DNA from: JANOBD01 sp031411495
GTDB lineage: Bacteria > Planctomycetota > Phycisphaerae > Tepidisphaerales > Tepidisphaeraceae
Length of the DNA stretch: 64,000 nt
Reading direction: 5' to 3'
NCBI GenBank assembly: GCA_031411495.1
Contig: JANOBD010000053.1
Span: forward strand, 36,188-100,187
Part shown: positions 45,057 to 54,377 of the stretch, one piece after another
How positions within the stretch are numbered: position 1 is the stretch's first letter
How the letters are laid out: each line of letters begins with the position of its first letter
Made by a program: the position numbers and the translations under genes
The notes under the pieces: model-generated
Told to the model about the DNA's origin: nothing
The model's input: the letters and a program-made list of their open reading frames with translations, nothing else
The model's database searches: none

Positions 45057-46384
45057 AGCAGAGGCAAGAGCCGGTCCATGTGGCGCTTGAGCGATCCCTT
45101 GCCGGCCACGACGACCGCCTGAGCGCGCTCGCCCATGGATCGCGCATCCTCCGGGTGGTCGAGCAGGTGGTCGACCTGCGTGTAGAGCGCATCCGCCGTT
45201 CGTACTTCGATCATCGCCGACTTCGATTTGAACGCCCGCACCGGCTCTTCGAAGTTGGTCGTGAAGGGACCGACGATCACCGGCTTGGCAAGTGCCGCCG
45301 GCTCGATCATGTCCGATCCGTGTTGCTTCTTACCGAGGTCGACCAGCGATCGGCCGACAAACACGACATCCGCGAGCGAATAGAACTTCCGCAATTCGCC
45401 CATCGTGTCGCCGAGTACGACGACCGCCGAAGCGGGCGACTGATCGCGCTTCATCAGGCCCGCGAGCGGCGCGGATCGACGGACACAGATGAAGTTCTTC
45501 GATTCGATTAACGTCGCGACCTCATCAAATCGCTCCGGCTTGCGCGGGACGATTGCCAGTCGAAGCTTCAGGTGCTTGACCAGGAGACGTCCATAGATGT
45601 CCAGGACGGTCTCCTCTTCACCCGGGCCTGTCGAGGCGGCGATCCAGACGGGATCGCGTGCGGCCGATGTCGATTCGCGCGGCAAGGGCAATTGAATCGC
45701 GCGTGCCAGCTCGTCATCGCCCGCAACGCGCATTTCGACGGCGGCCGTATCGAACTTCATCGTTCCGGCGACGTGCAGCCGGTCACGCGGCACGCCGAGC
45801 TGTGCGAAGCGGTTCGCGTAGGTTTCATCCTGCGCGATGCATACCGCGAGCCGCCGGAACATACGCCGCCCGAACGGGCCAAGGAACCTGTAGCGCTTGA
45901 AGCTCGGCTCGGTGATTCGTCCGTTCGCAACCGCGACGGGTATCTGCCTCGCCGCGCAGTGCTTGAGAAAGTTCGGCCAGACTTCCAGTTCCATGAGGAT
46001 GACAAGTGTCGGCCGGACCGAATCGAGCAGGCCGCGAATGGCGGGAGACAGATCGATGGGGAAGCGCGTGACGGTGGTGAGCGGCTGGTTCTCGAACTGT
46101 CTGCGTGCCTGTTCGTCGCCGGCCCGGGTGGTCGTAGTGATTATGATGTGTATATCGGGAAAGGCGCCGCGGAGTTGTTCGACCAGGCCGCGCGCGGCAT
46201 TGAGCTCGCCAACGCTGACCGCATGGATCAGGACGGCTCGGCTGTTGCCCACGCGCGGCGTCACCTTTCCGATCCGCGTTCGAAACGCGTCGTGCACCTT
46301 TTCCCGGGTGTGTCGCCTCGTCCCCCAGACCGGCCACGCCAGTCCCAGGCCGGCGTAGTAGGCGATGTCGTAAAAGTTGAGCAT
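45050..46384 (-). CDS. waaA: 3-deoxy-D-manno-octulosonic acid (Kdo) transferase
   Basis: 444 aa from ATG 46384 (MLNFYDIAYYAGLGLAWPVW, the membrane anchor); the frame is open to 46864 but those codons overlap the divergent gene. Conserved blocks: IHAVSVGELNAARGLVEQLR with the catalytic glutamate, ITTTTRAGDEQARRQF, RPTLVILMELEVWPNFL, VAVANGRITEPSFKRYRF and VFVGRSLVDLGKKQHGSDMIEPAALAKPVIVGP. WaaA adds Kdo to lipid A at the inner membrane, so the organism probably makes LPS. No lpx genes are nearby. Confidence 0.93.
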   Translation of the reverse strand: MLNFYDIAYYAGLGLAWPVWGTRRHTREKVHDAFRTRIGKVTPRVGNSRAVLIHAVSVGELNAARGLVEQLRGAFPDIHIIITTTTRAGDEQARRQFENQPLTTVTRFPIDLSPAIRGLLDSVRPTLVILMELEVWPNFLKHCAARQIPVAVANGRITEPSFKRYRFLGPFGRRMFRRLAVCIAQDETYANRFAQLGVPRDRLHVAGTMKFDTAAVEMRVAGDDELARAIQLPLPRESTSAARDPVWIAASTGPGEEETVLDIYGRLLVKHLKLRLAIVPRKPERFDEVATLIESKNFICVRRSAPLAGLMKRDQSPASAVVVLGDTMGELRKFYSLADVVFVGRSLVDLGKKQHGSDMIEPAALAKPVIVGPFTTNFEEPVRAFKSKSAMIEVRTADALYTQVDHLLDHPEDARSMGERAQAVVVAGKGSLKRHMDRLLPLLH

Positions 46385-46628
46385 CGGCCCGGCCACGTTA
46401 ACGTAACCATCTGCCCCAGACCAACGCTCACGACGTATGGCTGAAAGCGACGGTTCGATAACAAGATCGTACCGTATGCCGTAATGCCAAAACGGGTTAA
46501 ATGGAAAACGCAACGCTTTGACTCGTTGGTGTAGGCTGGGGGGCTTATATTGGTCGGGACTGATCACTTCTTTGACCGATCTCGGCAGATCGGCAAGCGG
46601 ACGAACGTGGCATCGAGGAGGAGAAAAC

Positions 46629-48878
46629 GTGTTGACTGAAAATCGCAAATCGGTGAGTGGCTTCCTCACCCGCAGTGGGTGTATCGCGGTCGCTGGCGCG
46701 GCTATCGCAGGCGGATTGATCTCGTCGGCCCGCGCGGCCGATGGCACTTGGCAAACCGGCGGCGACCTCAATTGGCCTTCGGCATCCAACTGGGTCGGCG
46801 GCGTGGTTCCGGGTGTCGCCGATGCCACATTCGTCAATGCAGACACGGCCACGTTCACCGGCACGGGAACCGCCGGCGGCGCTACCGTCGATACCTACAT
46901 CGTCGCGATTGACGCCAACCGGAACATCAAGAACCTCAAGTTCGACAACATCAACACGATCAACTTCACCCTCGGCACCGCGTCCGGCCAGGCCATTCAT
47001 CTGACCGGTGGCGGCACGACGGAGGTCACGGCAAATCTCACGAACGCGTCGGCGGCCGGCGCTCCGAATCTGGCCTATGCCATCGACGCCCCGATCGCCA
47101 TCCACGGCAACAGTTACACCTTCCTCGGCAATGCCCCACAGGGTCTGCCCGGCGGCGGCGGTGCAAACACCAACCGCCAAGGCGGGCTCCAGCCGCGCGG
47201 CCAGATCACCTTTTCCGGTTCCGGCCCCAGCACGATCTACCTCGATGGCACCCACAACGATGGACACCAGGCGCAGAATCAAATCAAGTACGCTCTGGCC
47301 GATACCGTGGCGAATCCCATCGGCATCATCAAAAACGGTACGGGAACCTGGGAGCTCAGCGCCAACGCCGGCGGAATCGCCAGCTATCACGGCGACACGG
47401 TTGTGAACGACGGCTGGGTGCGGCTGAATGGAACGGCCGATGGTCTCCACAAGGGCGCCTCTGCAAACAGCACCTACATCCTCAACGGCGGCGGAATTCG
47501 CGTCAGCATCGCCTCCACCGTCAAGGGCGTCGTCTTTAATACCCCGACGAGCACCTCACTCGCCGCGACCGCCAGGCCGCTGGAAAATTCCGGCGGCGCG
47601 GTGCTCAGCATCTTGCGCAACAGCGGTCCGGGACTGCTCTTGAACTACACGGCACTGCCCCAGCACGCGGGCTTCAGCAACCCCATCAGCTTCACAGGCA
47701 GCGTCGCCGAACAAGGCGGCATCGAGTTCAACAACGGCGGCAATCTCTACGGCGGCGTTGCGATCGGGCTGACGACCACCGCGTTCGACCTGGGGAGCGT
47801 GCTGCGCCCCGTTGATGTCGATCGCGGCGCGGAAGCAAACGAGTTTGACCTCCGCATCGCCGGGATCGTTTCTGGCACCGGCGGCATGGTGAAAATCGGC
47901 GCCGGCCGGCTTCGTCTCGATAGCGCTGCCAACCCTCTCACCGGCACGCTCGAAGTCCGCGAAGGCCAGCTCCTGTTCAACTCCAGCAACGCGATGACTG
48001 GCAACCCGGCGCTGCTGGTCAGCGGCGGCGATCTCCGCATCAAGGGCGCCCAGACGCAAACCTTCGGCAGCGTCACCCTCACGAATGGGCTCGTCAGCGC
48101 ATCGGACAGCGCAAGCACGATCTCCGCACCGACCATCACCCTCAACCCCGCAGTTTCTGGCTCGGCCACGATCAATGCAATCATCAACGACAACGGCGGC
48201 GCAACCACCGTCACGAAGAACGGCGCGGGGCCGGCATTGCTCGGCGGCGCAAACACCTACACCGGCGGCACGATCATCAATGCCGGCTCGCTGACCGTCG
48301 ATGGCGACGCGAATGACACGATCATCGGCGGACCCAACGTGACGACCGTCGGCGGTGCGGACCTGCGCGGCGGGAAGCTCATTTTCGATTACACCGGCGG
48401 CAGCTCGCCGGCGACCCAGATCGTCAGTAGCAGCAATGGCTTGGCCTTCGCCTACTCGACCAACTTCGCCAGCGGCGACATCAAGAGCACCACCGCGACC
48501 TCGTCCCGCGGCCTCGGCTACGCCGACGACACGGCGGCCTCCAAGTTCACCGTCATGTACACGCTGTACGGCGACGCGAACCTGACCGGCGTCGTCAACT
48601 TCGACGACCTGCTCCTCGTGGCTCAAAACTACAGCGCCACCAGCACCGGCAAGACTTGGGGCGAAGGCGATTTCACCTACGACGGATCGGTGAACTTCGA
48701 TGACCTGCTCAAGCTCGCCCAGAACTATGGCGGCTCGGTCGTCATGGCGGGCGACCTTGCGAACAACGTGGGCGGCGCCTTCGCGAACGACTGGACGATG
48801 GCGATGAGCCTCGTGCCCGAGCCGGCATCGCTCGGCCTGCTCGGCGGACTGGTGGCGATCGCCCGCCGCCGTCGTTGA
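46629..48878 (+). CDS. Autotransporter-repeat PEP-CTERM protein with dockerin-like module
   Basis: 749 aa from GTG 46629, chosen because GAGGAGGAG lies 6 bases upstream. A twin signal region (SGCIAVAGAAIAGGLISSARA) is followed by repeated beta-strands typical of autotransporter-associated repeats (GGDLNWPSASNWVGGVVP; IIKNGTGTWELSANAGG; GGTIINAGSLTVDG), which build right-handed beta-helices. Near the end are paired dockerin-like motifs (GDANLTGVVNFDDLLLVAQ; FTYDGSVNFDDLLKLAQ) and a PEP-CTERM tail (VPEPASLGLLGGLVAIARRRR). There is no outer-membrane barrel, so it is probably anchored, not auto-transported. Confidence 0.85.
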   Translation: MLTENRKSVSGFLTRSGCIAVAGAAIAGGLISSARAADGTWQTGGDLNWPSASNWVGGVVPGVADATFVNADTATFTGTGTAGGATVDTYIVAIDANRNIKNLKFDNINTINFTLGTASGQAIHLTGGGTTEVTANLTNASAAGAPNLAYAIDAPIAIHGNSYTFLGNAPQGLPGGGGANTNRQGGLQPRGQITFSGSGPSTIYLDGTHNDGHQAQNQIKYALADTVANPIGIIKNGTGTWELSANAGGIASYHGDTVVNDGWVRLNGTADGLHKGASANSTYILNGGGIRVSIASTVKGVVFNTPTSTSLAATARPLENSGGAVLSILRNSGPGLLLNYTALPQHAGFSNPISFTGSVAEQGGIEFNNGGNLYGGVAIGLTTTAFDLGSVLRPVDVDRGAEANEFDLRIAGIVSGTGGMVKIGAGRLRLDSAANPLTGTLEVREGQLLFNSSNAMTGNPALLVSGGDLRIKGAQTQTFGSVTLTNGLVSASDSASTISAPTITLNPAVSGSATINAIINDNGGATTVTKNGAGPALLGGANTYTGGTIINAGSLTVDGDANDTIIGGPNVTTVGGADLRGGKLIFDYTGGSSPATQIVSSSNGLAFAYSTNFASGDIKSTTATSSRGLGYADDTAASKFTVMYTLYGDANLTGVVNFDDLLLVAQNYSATSTGKTWGEGDFTYDGSVNFDDLLKLAQNYGGSVVMAGDLANNVGGAFANDWTMAMSLVPEPASLGLLGGLVAIARRRR

Positions 48879-48985
48879 TCGTCGAGGGTTCTGTGAAATT
48901 GTGCCACGCGGGCAGTTCGGTTCGTCTTCGCACCAGCGCGATCGAGTCGAATTGCCCGCCGCCTTTTGACACGGATGCGTGAGGC

Positions 48986-51118
48986 ATGACGAATCTCGAC
49001 TGGGCATTGGTCGTCGTCCCGATCGTGATCGTTCTTGCCGTCGCGATCTATACGAACCGCTACGTGCGCAGCGTGGCCGATTTTCTGTCGGGCGGACGAC
49101 TGGCCGGTCGGTATCTGCTCGCCAACGCGCGCGGCGAATCGGATGCGGGCCTCGCCAACACGATGAGCAAGTTCGAACAGCTCATGGTCGCCGGCTTCGT
49201 GCTGAGCTTCTGGGACAAGATCTCCACACCGGTACTGCTTCTGGTCGGCATCAGCGGGTTCGTGATTTATCGCTTTCGGGAGACGCGCGCCCTCACGCTC
49301 GCACAGTTTTTCGAACAGCGCTATAGCCGGCGTTTCCGGCTCTTCATGGGCGGGCTGGCCTTCGTCTCGGGCATCCTCAACTACGGCATCTTCCCGGCGA
49401 TCAGCGCCCGGTTCTTCATCTACTTTCTCGATCTGCCGCACCACTTCGCGTTCGGCACATTCACGCTCTCGACGTTTGCCACGATCATGGTCGTCTACCT
49501 CTCGGCGACGGTGTTCATGGTTCTGGTGGGTGGGCAGGTGACGTCGATGGTCACCGATTGCATCGAGGGAATCTTCTCGCACCTGATTTACATCGTGATC
49601 GTTCTCGTCGTCTTCATGCACATCGGCTGGAGCGACATCGTGCAGACGATGTCGGCCACGCCGAGCGGAAAGTCGATGATCAACCCGTTTGATGCCGACA
49701 AGGTCGAAGACTTCAACTTCATTTACGTGATGATGTGGCTGGCGACGACCGTCTACTCGACGATGGCGCTGCAGAACAAGCAGGGCTTCAACAGTGCCGC
49801 CAAGAGCCCTCACGAGGCGCGGATGGCGTACGTGCTGGGAAACTGGCGCGTCTACGCGCGCGGCCTGATGTTGCTATCGCTCGGGCTTTGCGTGGCCACG
49901 TTCATCCGTCATCCGGATTTTCGTGATGAATCCGCGGCTGCGAAGGCAAGGATCGCGATGATCGATGCGGACTCGGCCGTGAGGCCAAGCGATCACGACG
50001 TCGGCAGCCAGGGGTGGTTGCAGGATGCAAAGACGCCGCAGCTTCAGAAGCAGATGACGGCGCCGGTGGCGCTGAGCTACCTGTTGCCCAGCGGCGCGAA
50101 GGGACTGTTCCTGGCGATCATGATGATGGGCCTGATCGCCGGCGACGCCGGACATCTTCACTCGTGGGGAAGCATCTTCGTGCAGGATGTTCTGCTCCCG
50201 CTGCGTAAACGGCCGATGTCGAGCCCCGGACACATCCTTGCGCTTCGCTTGTCTGTGACGTTTGTCGCGGGTTTCGCGCTCTTCTTCAGCCTGACGTACT
50301 CGCAAGGCCAGTACATTGCGCTCTGGATGGCGCTGACGGCCGGCGTCTTCACCGGCGGCGCGGGCGTCGCCATCATCGGCGGTCTTTACTGGCGACGCGG
50401 CACAACTGCCGGCGCTTGGAGCGGCGCGCTCACCGGCTCGATCCTCGCGCTCGGCGGCGTCGCGATGACGAACAAGGACCTCTGGACGCGCATCGTGACG
50501 CTCGGAGCCGACAAAGGCGTCGCGCTGCCGCCAAAGTTCTGGCTCAACGGTCAGCAGGTCGCGTTTTACTCGGCGATCATCGCGGTGACCGTTTATGTCG
50601 TCGTATCGCTGATCACCAGCCGGGGGCGGAAGTTCGATCTCGACGCGATGTTGCACCGCACGCCGCGATCCAGCGACGGGTCGATCCGTTCGGCAGCCGC
50701 GGCACCAGGTTTCTGGAGCCGATTCCGCCCCTCGAGCATCCTCCGCTTCGATCAGAACTTCACGCGCGCCGATAAGCTCGTTTCCGGCGGAATCTTCTGG
50801 TGGTCGATCTTCCTGCTCGCAGTCAACGTCGTCGTCACCACGTGGAACCTGGCGATTGATCCGTGGCCGACGGCGTGGTGGTCGGCGTACTGGCTGGTCT
50901 TTGGCATCGTGCTGCCGTTCGTCATTGCGGTCGGAACGCTCATCTGGTTCGGCATCGGCGGCGTCCTCGACATCAGGCACTTCTACGCCGCCCTCCGCGA
51001 CGAGCGCCGCGACACGACCGATGATGGTCGCGTTCCTGAAAAGCGGCCCGATATCGAGCCGGTCGATCGGCCGCGGGCCCACGAAAAGACCTTTGGCGAG
51101 TCTTCATTAACGAGGTGA
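48986..51118 (+). CDS. Sodium:solute symporter (SSS family)
   Basis: 710 aa with about fourteen hydrophobic helices, longer than the usual ~500. The LeuT-fold core is recognisable (DFLSGGRLAGRYLLANARGE; WDKISTPVLLLVGISGF; GIFPAISARFFIYF; LKGLFLAIMMMGLIAGDAGHLHS). A charged loop sits before the last two helices and the C-terminus is charged. GTGAGG precedes the ATG. It lies 4 bases upstream of a pectinesterase and pectate lyase, so an oligogalacturonate or uronate substrate is likely, though this is inferred from context. Confidence 0.88.
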   Translation: MTNLDWALVVVPIVIVLAVAIYTNRYVRSVADFLSGGRLAGRYLLANARGESDAGLANTMSKFEQLMVAGFVLSFWDKISTPVLLLVGISGFVIYRFRETRALTLAQFFEQRYSRRFRLFMGGLAFVSGILNYGIFPAISARFFIYFLDLPHHFAFGTFTLSTFATIMVVYLSATVFMVLVGGQVTSMVTDCIEGIFSHLIYIVIVLVVFMHIGWSDIVQTMSATPSGKSMINPFDADKVEDFNFIYVMMWLATTVYSTMALQNKQGFNSAAKSPHEARMAYVLGNWRVYARGLMLLSLGLCVATFIRHPDFRDESAAAKARIAMIDADSAVRPSDHDVGSQGWLQDAKTPQLQKQMTAPVALSYLLPSGAKGLFLAIMMMGLIAGDAGHLHSWGSIFVQDVLLPLRKRPMSSPGHILALRLSVTFVAGFALFFSLTYSQGQYIALWMALTAGVFTGGAGVAIIGGLYWRRGTTAGAWSGALTGSILALGGVAMTNKDLWTRIVTLGADKGVALPPKFWLNGQQVAFYSAIIAVTVYVVVSLITSRGRKFDLDAMLHRTPRSSDGSIRSAAAAPGFWSRFRPSSILRFDQNFTRADKLVSGGIFWWSIFLLAVNVVVTTWNLAIDPWPTAWWSAYWLVFGIVLPFVIAVGTLIWFGIGGVLDIRHFYAALRDERRDTTDDGRVPEKRPDIEPVDRPRAHEKTFGESSLTR

Positions 51119-51122
51119 CGAA

Positions 51123-52097
51123 ATGATTCGAGCGATCTGGTTCGGATGGGTCCTGGCAGCCGCCACTGCGGCATTCGCGGGCGATTTGAACGTTGCCGCC
51201 GACGGCAGCGGCACGCACACGACGATTCAAAGCGCCATCGACACGGTGCAGGGTGGATCAAAGGAGCGGACGACCATCCACATCAAGCCCGGCATCTACA
51301 AAGAACGGCTGAAGATCGAGAAGAACAAATCGCCGATCACACTTATCGGCGACGGCGCCAATCCGAGCGACGTCGTATTGACCTTCGATCTCAATGCGAA
51401 GTCGATCGCGACCGGAACCACCCAGCCCGTCGGCACCAGCGGAAGCGCGAGCGTGACTTTGAGCGCTTCCGACTTTGTCGCGCGGAACGTCACCTTCGAG
51501 AACTCCGCCGGCGATAACGGGCAAGCGGTTGCGCTGAAAGTGCAGGGCGACCGCTGCGTCTTCGAGAACTGCCGATTTATCGGCTGGCAGGACACGCTTT
51601 GTGCCGATGGGGGCAGGCAGTACTTCAAGAACTGCTATATCGAAGGCCGCGTCGACTTCATCTTCGGCCGCTCGACCGCCGTGTTCGATCACTGCGAGAT
51701 CCATTCCAAGAACGGCGGGTACGTCACCGCCGCACGGACCACGCCAGAGCAGACCTTCGGCTACGTATTCCTCGATTGCACCCTCACCGGCGACGGAGCG
51801 AGCGCGCTGCTTGGGAGACCCTGGCAGTGGGACCGTGGCTCGAACGCGGCCGTCGCTTTCATCCGATGCAGAATGGGTCCACACATTGGCGCGGCCGGGT
51901 GGAGCCCGTGGGATCCGAAGAATGACCATCCTGAGAACAACACACGCTACCGGGAATACCGATCGACCGATCTCGAAGGAAAACCGCTCGATGTGAGCGG
52001 CCGAGTAAAATGGGCGACGCAGTTGAGTGATGAAGACGCGAAAGACTTCGCGATTGAGAACGTGCTTCGCGGTGAAGACAACTGGAAGCCGGAATAA
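51123..52097 (+). CDS. Pectinesterase (carbohydrate esterase family 8)
   Basis: 324 aa. Signal peptide MIRAIWFGWVLAAATAAFAG. The right-handed beta-helix carries the CE8 motifs: GSGTHTTIQSAID, GQAVALKVQGDR, GWQDTLCADGGRQYF (catalytic Gln-Asp), YIEGRVDFIFGRSTAVF (second Asp) and LLGRPWQWDR (binding Arg/Trp). It de-esterifies methylated homogalacturonan outside the cell, preparing it for the pectate lyase encoded next. The start is 4 bases after the symporter stop. Confidence 0.95.
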   Translation: MIRAIWFGWVLAAATAAFAGDLNVAADGSGTHTTIQSAIDTVQGGSKERTTIHIKPGIYKERLKIEKNKSPITLIGDGANPSDVVLTFDLNAKSIATGTTQPVGTSGSASVTLSASDFVARNVTFENSAGDNGQAVALKVQGDRCVFENCRFIGWQDTLCADGGRQYFKNCYIEGRVDFIFGRSTAVFDHCEIHSKNGGYVTAARTTPEQTFGYVFLDCTLTGDGASALLGRPWQWDRGSNAAVAFIRCRMGPHIGAAGWSPWDPKNDHPENNTRYREYRSTDLEGKPLDVSGRVKWATQLSDEDAKDFAIENVLRGEDNWKPE

Positions 52098-52118
52098 CCG
52101 GCCAGAAGAGGAAAAGCC

Positions 52119-53222
52119 ATGAAATGGATCAACCGTCTCACGATGTCACTGTTCGTGTTCGCGACGCTCTTGCTCGCTACGCCAACTCAGGCCGCGCCGA
52201 AGAGGATTGATGATGTGGTGGACCAACCCGATGAATGGTTCACGTCAGATGAAGGCAAAGCGACACTTGATGTCATCCTCAGCTACCAGAACGCGAACGG
52301 CGGCTGGTGGAAGGCGTACAGACTCGATGCCCCCAGGGCCGCATCGAAGAAGGATGAGAAGGATGGCATCCCCGGCGACGACAGCAAGGTCTGGCATCGC
52401 ACGAGCACGATCGACAACAGCGCCACGTACTCGGAGTTGACCGTGCTCGCCCGGGCTACGCGCGTCACTGGCGACGCAAAGTATTCTGATTCGTTTCGAC
52501 GCGGCTTGAAGTTCATCTTCGACTCGCAGTACGCCAACGGCGGCTGGCCGCAGCGCTTTCCGCTGGAGCAGAACTACGGCAGGCATATCACCTTTAACGA
52601 CGACGCGACGCTCGGCGTACTGAAACTGCTGCGCGGTGTCGCGAATCGCGAAGCCGATTTCGCCTGGCTGAGTGATGAGGATTGCGCCCGTGCCGCGGAG
52701 TCGTTGAAGAAAGGAGTCGATTGCGTACTCTCGGCCCAGATCAAGATCGACGGCAAGCCGACGGTCTGGTGCCAGCAGCACGACGAAGTCACACTCGCGC
52801 CGACATCCGCTCGCTCGTATGAACTGCCATCGTTCTGTTCAACCGAGAGCGCCGGGCTTGCGGTGTTTTTAATGGAGATCCAGAGTCCCGATGCGCGCGT
52901 CAAGGCGGCGATCGATGGCGCGGCCGCCTGGTTCGAGTCCCACAAGATCCTCGGCAAGCGAGTCGAGAAACTCACCGGAACGCAGTACGAACTTGGCAAA
53001 CAGACCAACTTGGTCGATGACCCGGCGGCGAAGCCGATCTGGGCGCGGTTCTACGATCTCGAGACGGGTAAGCCGTATTTCTGCGATCGCGACGGTGTGA
53101 AACTCGACAGGTTCGAAAAGCTGGGCCATGAGCGACGCGTGAACTACGCCTGGTTCAACAATCGCGGCAACACGGTGCTGGAGACCTACGCGAAATGGAG
53201 GGCCGCCAACGCGGCCCGATGA
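52119..53222 (+). CDS. Pectate lyase, polysaccharide lyase family 10
   Basis: 367 aa with signal peptide (LTMSLFVFATLLLATPTQA); GAGGAAAA precedes the ATG. PL10 features: SYQNANGGWWKAY, STIDNSATYSELTVLARA, SQYANGGWPQRFPLEQNYG, ITFNDDATLGVLKLL, and the C-terminal IWARFYDLETGKPYFCDRDG containing the catalytic arginine region. It cleaves polygalacturonate by calcium-dependent beta-elimination. With the pectinesterase 21 bases upstream and the symporter it forms a compact pectin-use operon. Confidence 0.94.
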   Translation: MKWINRLTMSLFVFATLLLATPTQAAPKRIDDVVDQPDEWFTSDEGKATLDVILSYQNANGGWWKAYRLDAPRAASKKDEKDGIPGDDSKVWHRTSTIDNSATYSELTVLARATRVTGDAKYSDSFRRGLKFIFDSQYANGGWPQRFPLEQNYGRHITFNDDATLGVLKLLRGVANREADFAWLSDEDCARAAESLKKGVDCVLSAQIKIDGKPTVWCQQHDEVTLAPTSARSYELPSFCSTESAGLAVFLMEIQSPDARVKAAIDGAAAWFESHKILGKRVEKLTGTQYELGKQTNLVDDPAAKPIWARFYDLETGKPYFCDRDGVKLDRFEKLGHERRVNYAWFNNRGNTVLETYAKWRAANAAR

Positions 53223-53273
53223 GAAGCCGATGCGCATCGTGGCATTCGAAGTCAGATCCAGTACAAAGCAGGC

Positions 53274-54377
53274 GTGAGCCAGCTCAGTTATTCAACCGCC
53301 GGTGTCGATTACGGTCCGCTCGATGCCTTCAAACGCACCTGTCAGCAGCAGGCCGCAACCACGCGCGACCTCCTCGCTCAGCACGGCTACGCCGAACCCG
53401 CGAACGTACGCGGCGAGAGCGCGTATCTCATCGAGAGCGACGCTCATTTTCTCGCACACGTCGAAGAAGGCCTGGGCAGCAAGAACCTCGTCGCCGACGC
53501 AATGGCGAAGCTGACTGGAAAGTGTTTCTACCGCGCGATCGCTATCGACACTGTCGCGACGATCGTCAACGACCTGATCACTTGCGGCGCGCTGCCGATC
53601 AGCGTGGCGATGCACGCGGGCGTGGGCGAGAGCGAGTGGTTCAATGACCAAACCCGCGCCTCGGAACTTGCGGCGGGCTTCGCCGACGGATGTCGCCAGG
53701 CGAATGCCGTCTGGGGCGGCGGCGAAACGCCCACGCTCAAGGGAATCATCAATCCGGAATGCATCGTGCTGGCCGGCAGCGCGGTCGGACAGATCGCGCC
53801 GAAATCGAACCGGATCACGGGTGAAGTGCGTGACGGCGACGCGATCGTCTTCCTCGCCTCATCGGGCGTCCAGACGAATGGCCTCACGCTTTGCCGCGCC
53901 GTCGCCGAGCGACAGGCCGAAGGGTACCTCGCGAAGATGAACGACGGCCGCACCTTCGGCGAAGGACTGCTCGATCCGAGCGTGATCTATGTGAAGTTTG
54001 TCGCAGCGGCGCTCGCGTCGAAGTTGAAGCTGCACTACCTCGCCCACGTGACCGGCCACGGCTGGCGCAAGTTGATGCGGCTGGAGGAACCGTTCGTCTA
54101 CACGATCGATGTCGTGCCCGAGCCGCTGCCCGTCTTTCGTTTTCTCGAGCAGCGCGGGCCGATCGATCAGCGCGAGATGTACGCCACGTTCAACATGGGC
54201 GTCGGCTTCGCGGCCTATGTCGATGCGAGTGACGCTGCACGATGTGTGGAAGTCGCTTTGGCCGCAGGATACGACGCGTGGATTGCCGGGCGTGTCAGCA
54301 GGCAGGGCAGCCGGAAAGCCGTGGAGATTCCGTCGCTCGCGATTGCCTTTGAAGCAGACACTCTCAAGCTTCGATGA
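53274..54377 (+). CDS. PurM-like (AIR synthase-related) protein, divergent
   Basis: 367 aa from a GTG at 53274. The fold matches phosphoribosylformylglycinamidine cyclo-ligase: LSYSTAGVDYG start, AIDTVATIVNDLITCGALPI, GFADGCRQANAVWGGGET, IVFLASSGVQTNGLTLCRAV, HYLAHVTGHGWRKLMR and MYATFNMGVGFAAYV. The nucleotide loop normally SGTDGVGTK reads VEEGLGSKN, and GGETAEMPG reads GGETPTLKG. It may be a true PurM of planctomycete type or a paralogue. Position after the pectin operon (51 bases) could be accidental. Confidence 0.75.
   Translation: MSQLSYSTAGVDYGPLDAFKRTCQQQAATTRDLLAQHGYAEPANVRGESAYLIESDAHFLAHVEEGLGSKNLVADAMAKLTGKCFYRAIAIDTVATIVNDLITCGALPISVAMHAGVGESEWFNDQTRASELAAGFADGCRQANAVWGGGETPTLKGIINPECIVLAGSAVGQIAPKSNRITGEVRDGDAIVFLASSGVQTNGLTLCRAVAERQAEGYLAKMNDGRTFGEGLLDPSVIYVKFVAAALASKLKLHYLAHVTGHGWRKLMRLEEPFVYTIDVVPEPLPVFRFLEQRGPIDQREMYATFNMGVGFAAYVDASDAARCVEVALAAGYDAWIAGRVSRQGSRKAVEIPSLAIAFEADTLKLR

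Noticed and set aside
29767..48760. Cellulosome
   Set aside because: Dockerin-like modules are present but no scaffoldin or cohesin is seen; such modules are common in planctomycete surface proteins.
47556..49007. 483-codon minus-strand open frame
   Set aside because: Antisense of the autotransporter-repeat gene; composition typical of a GC-rich shadow.
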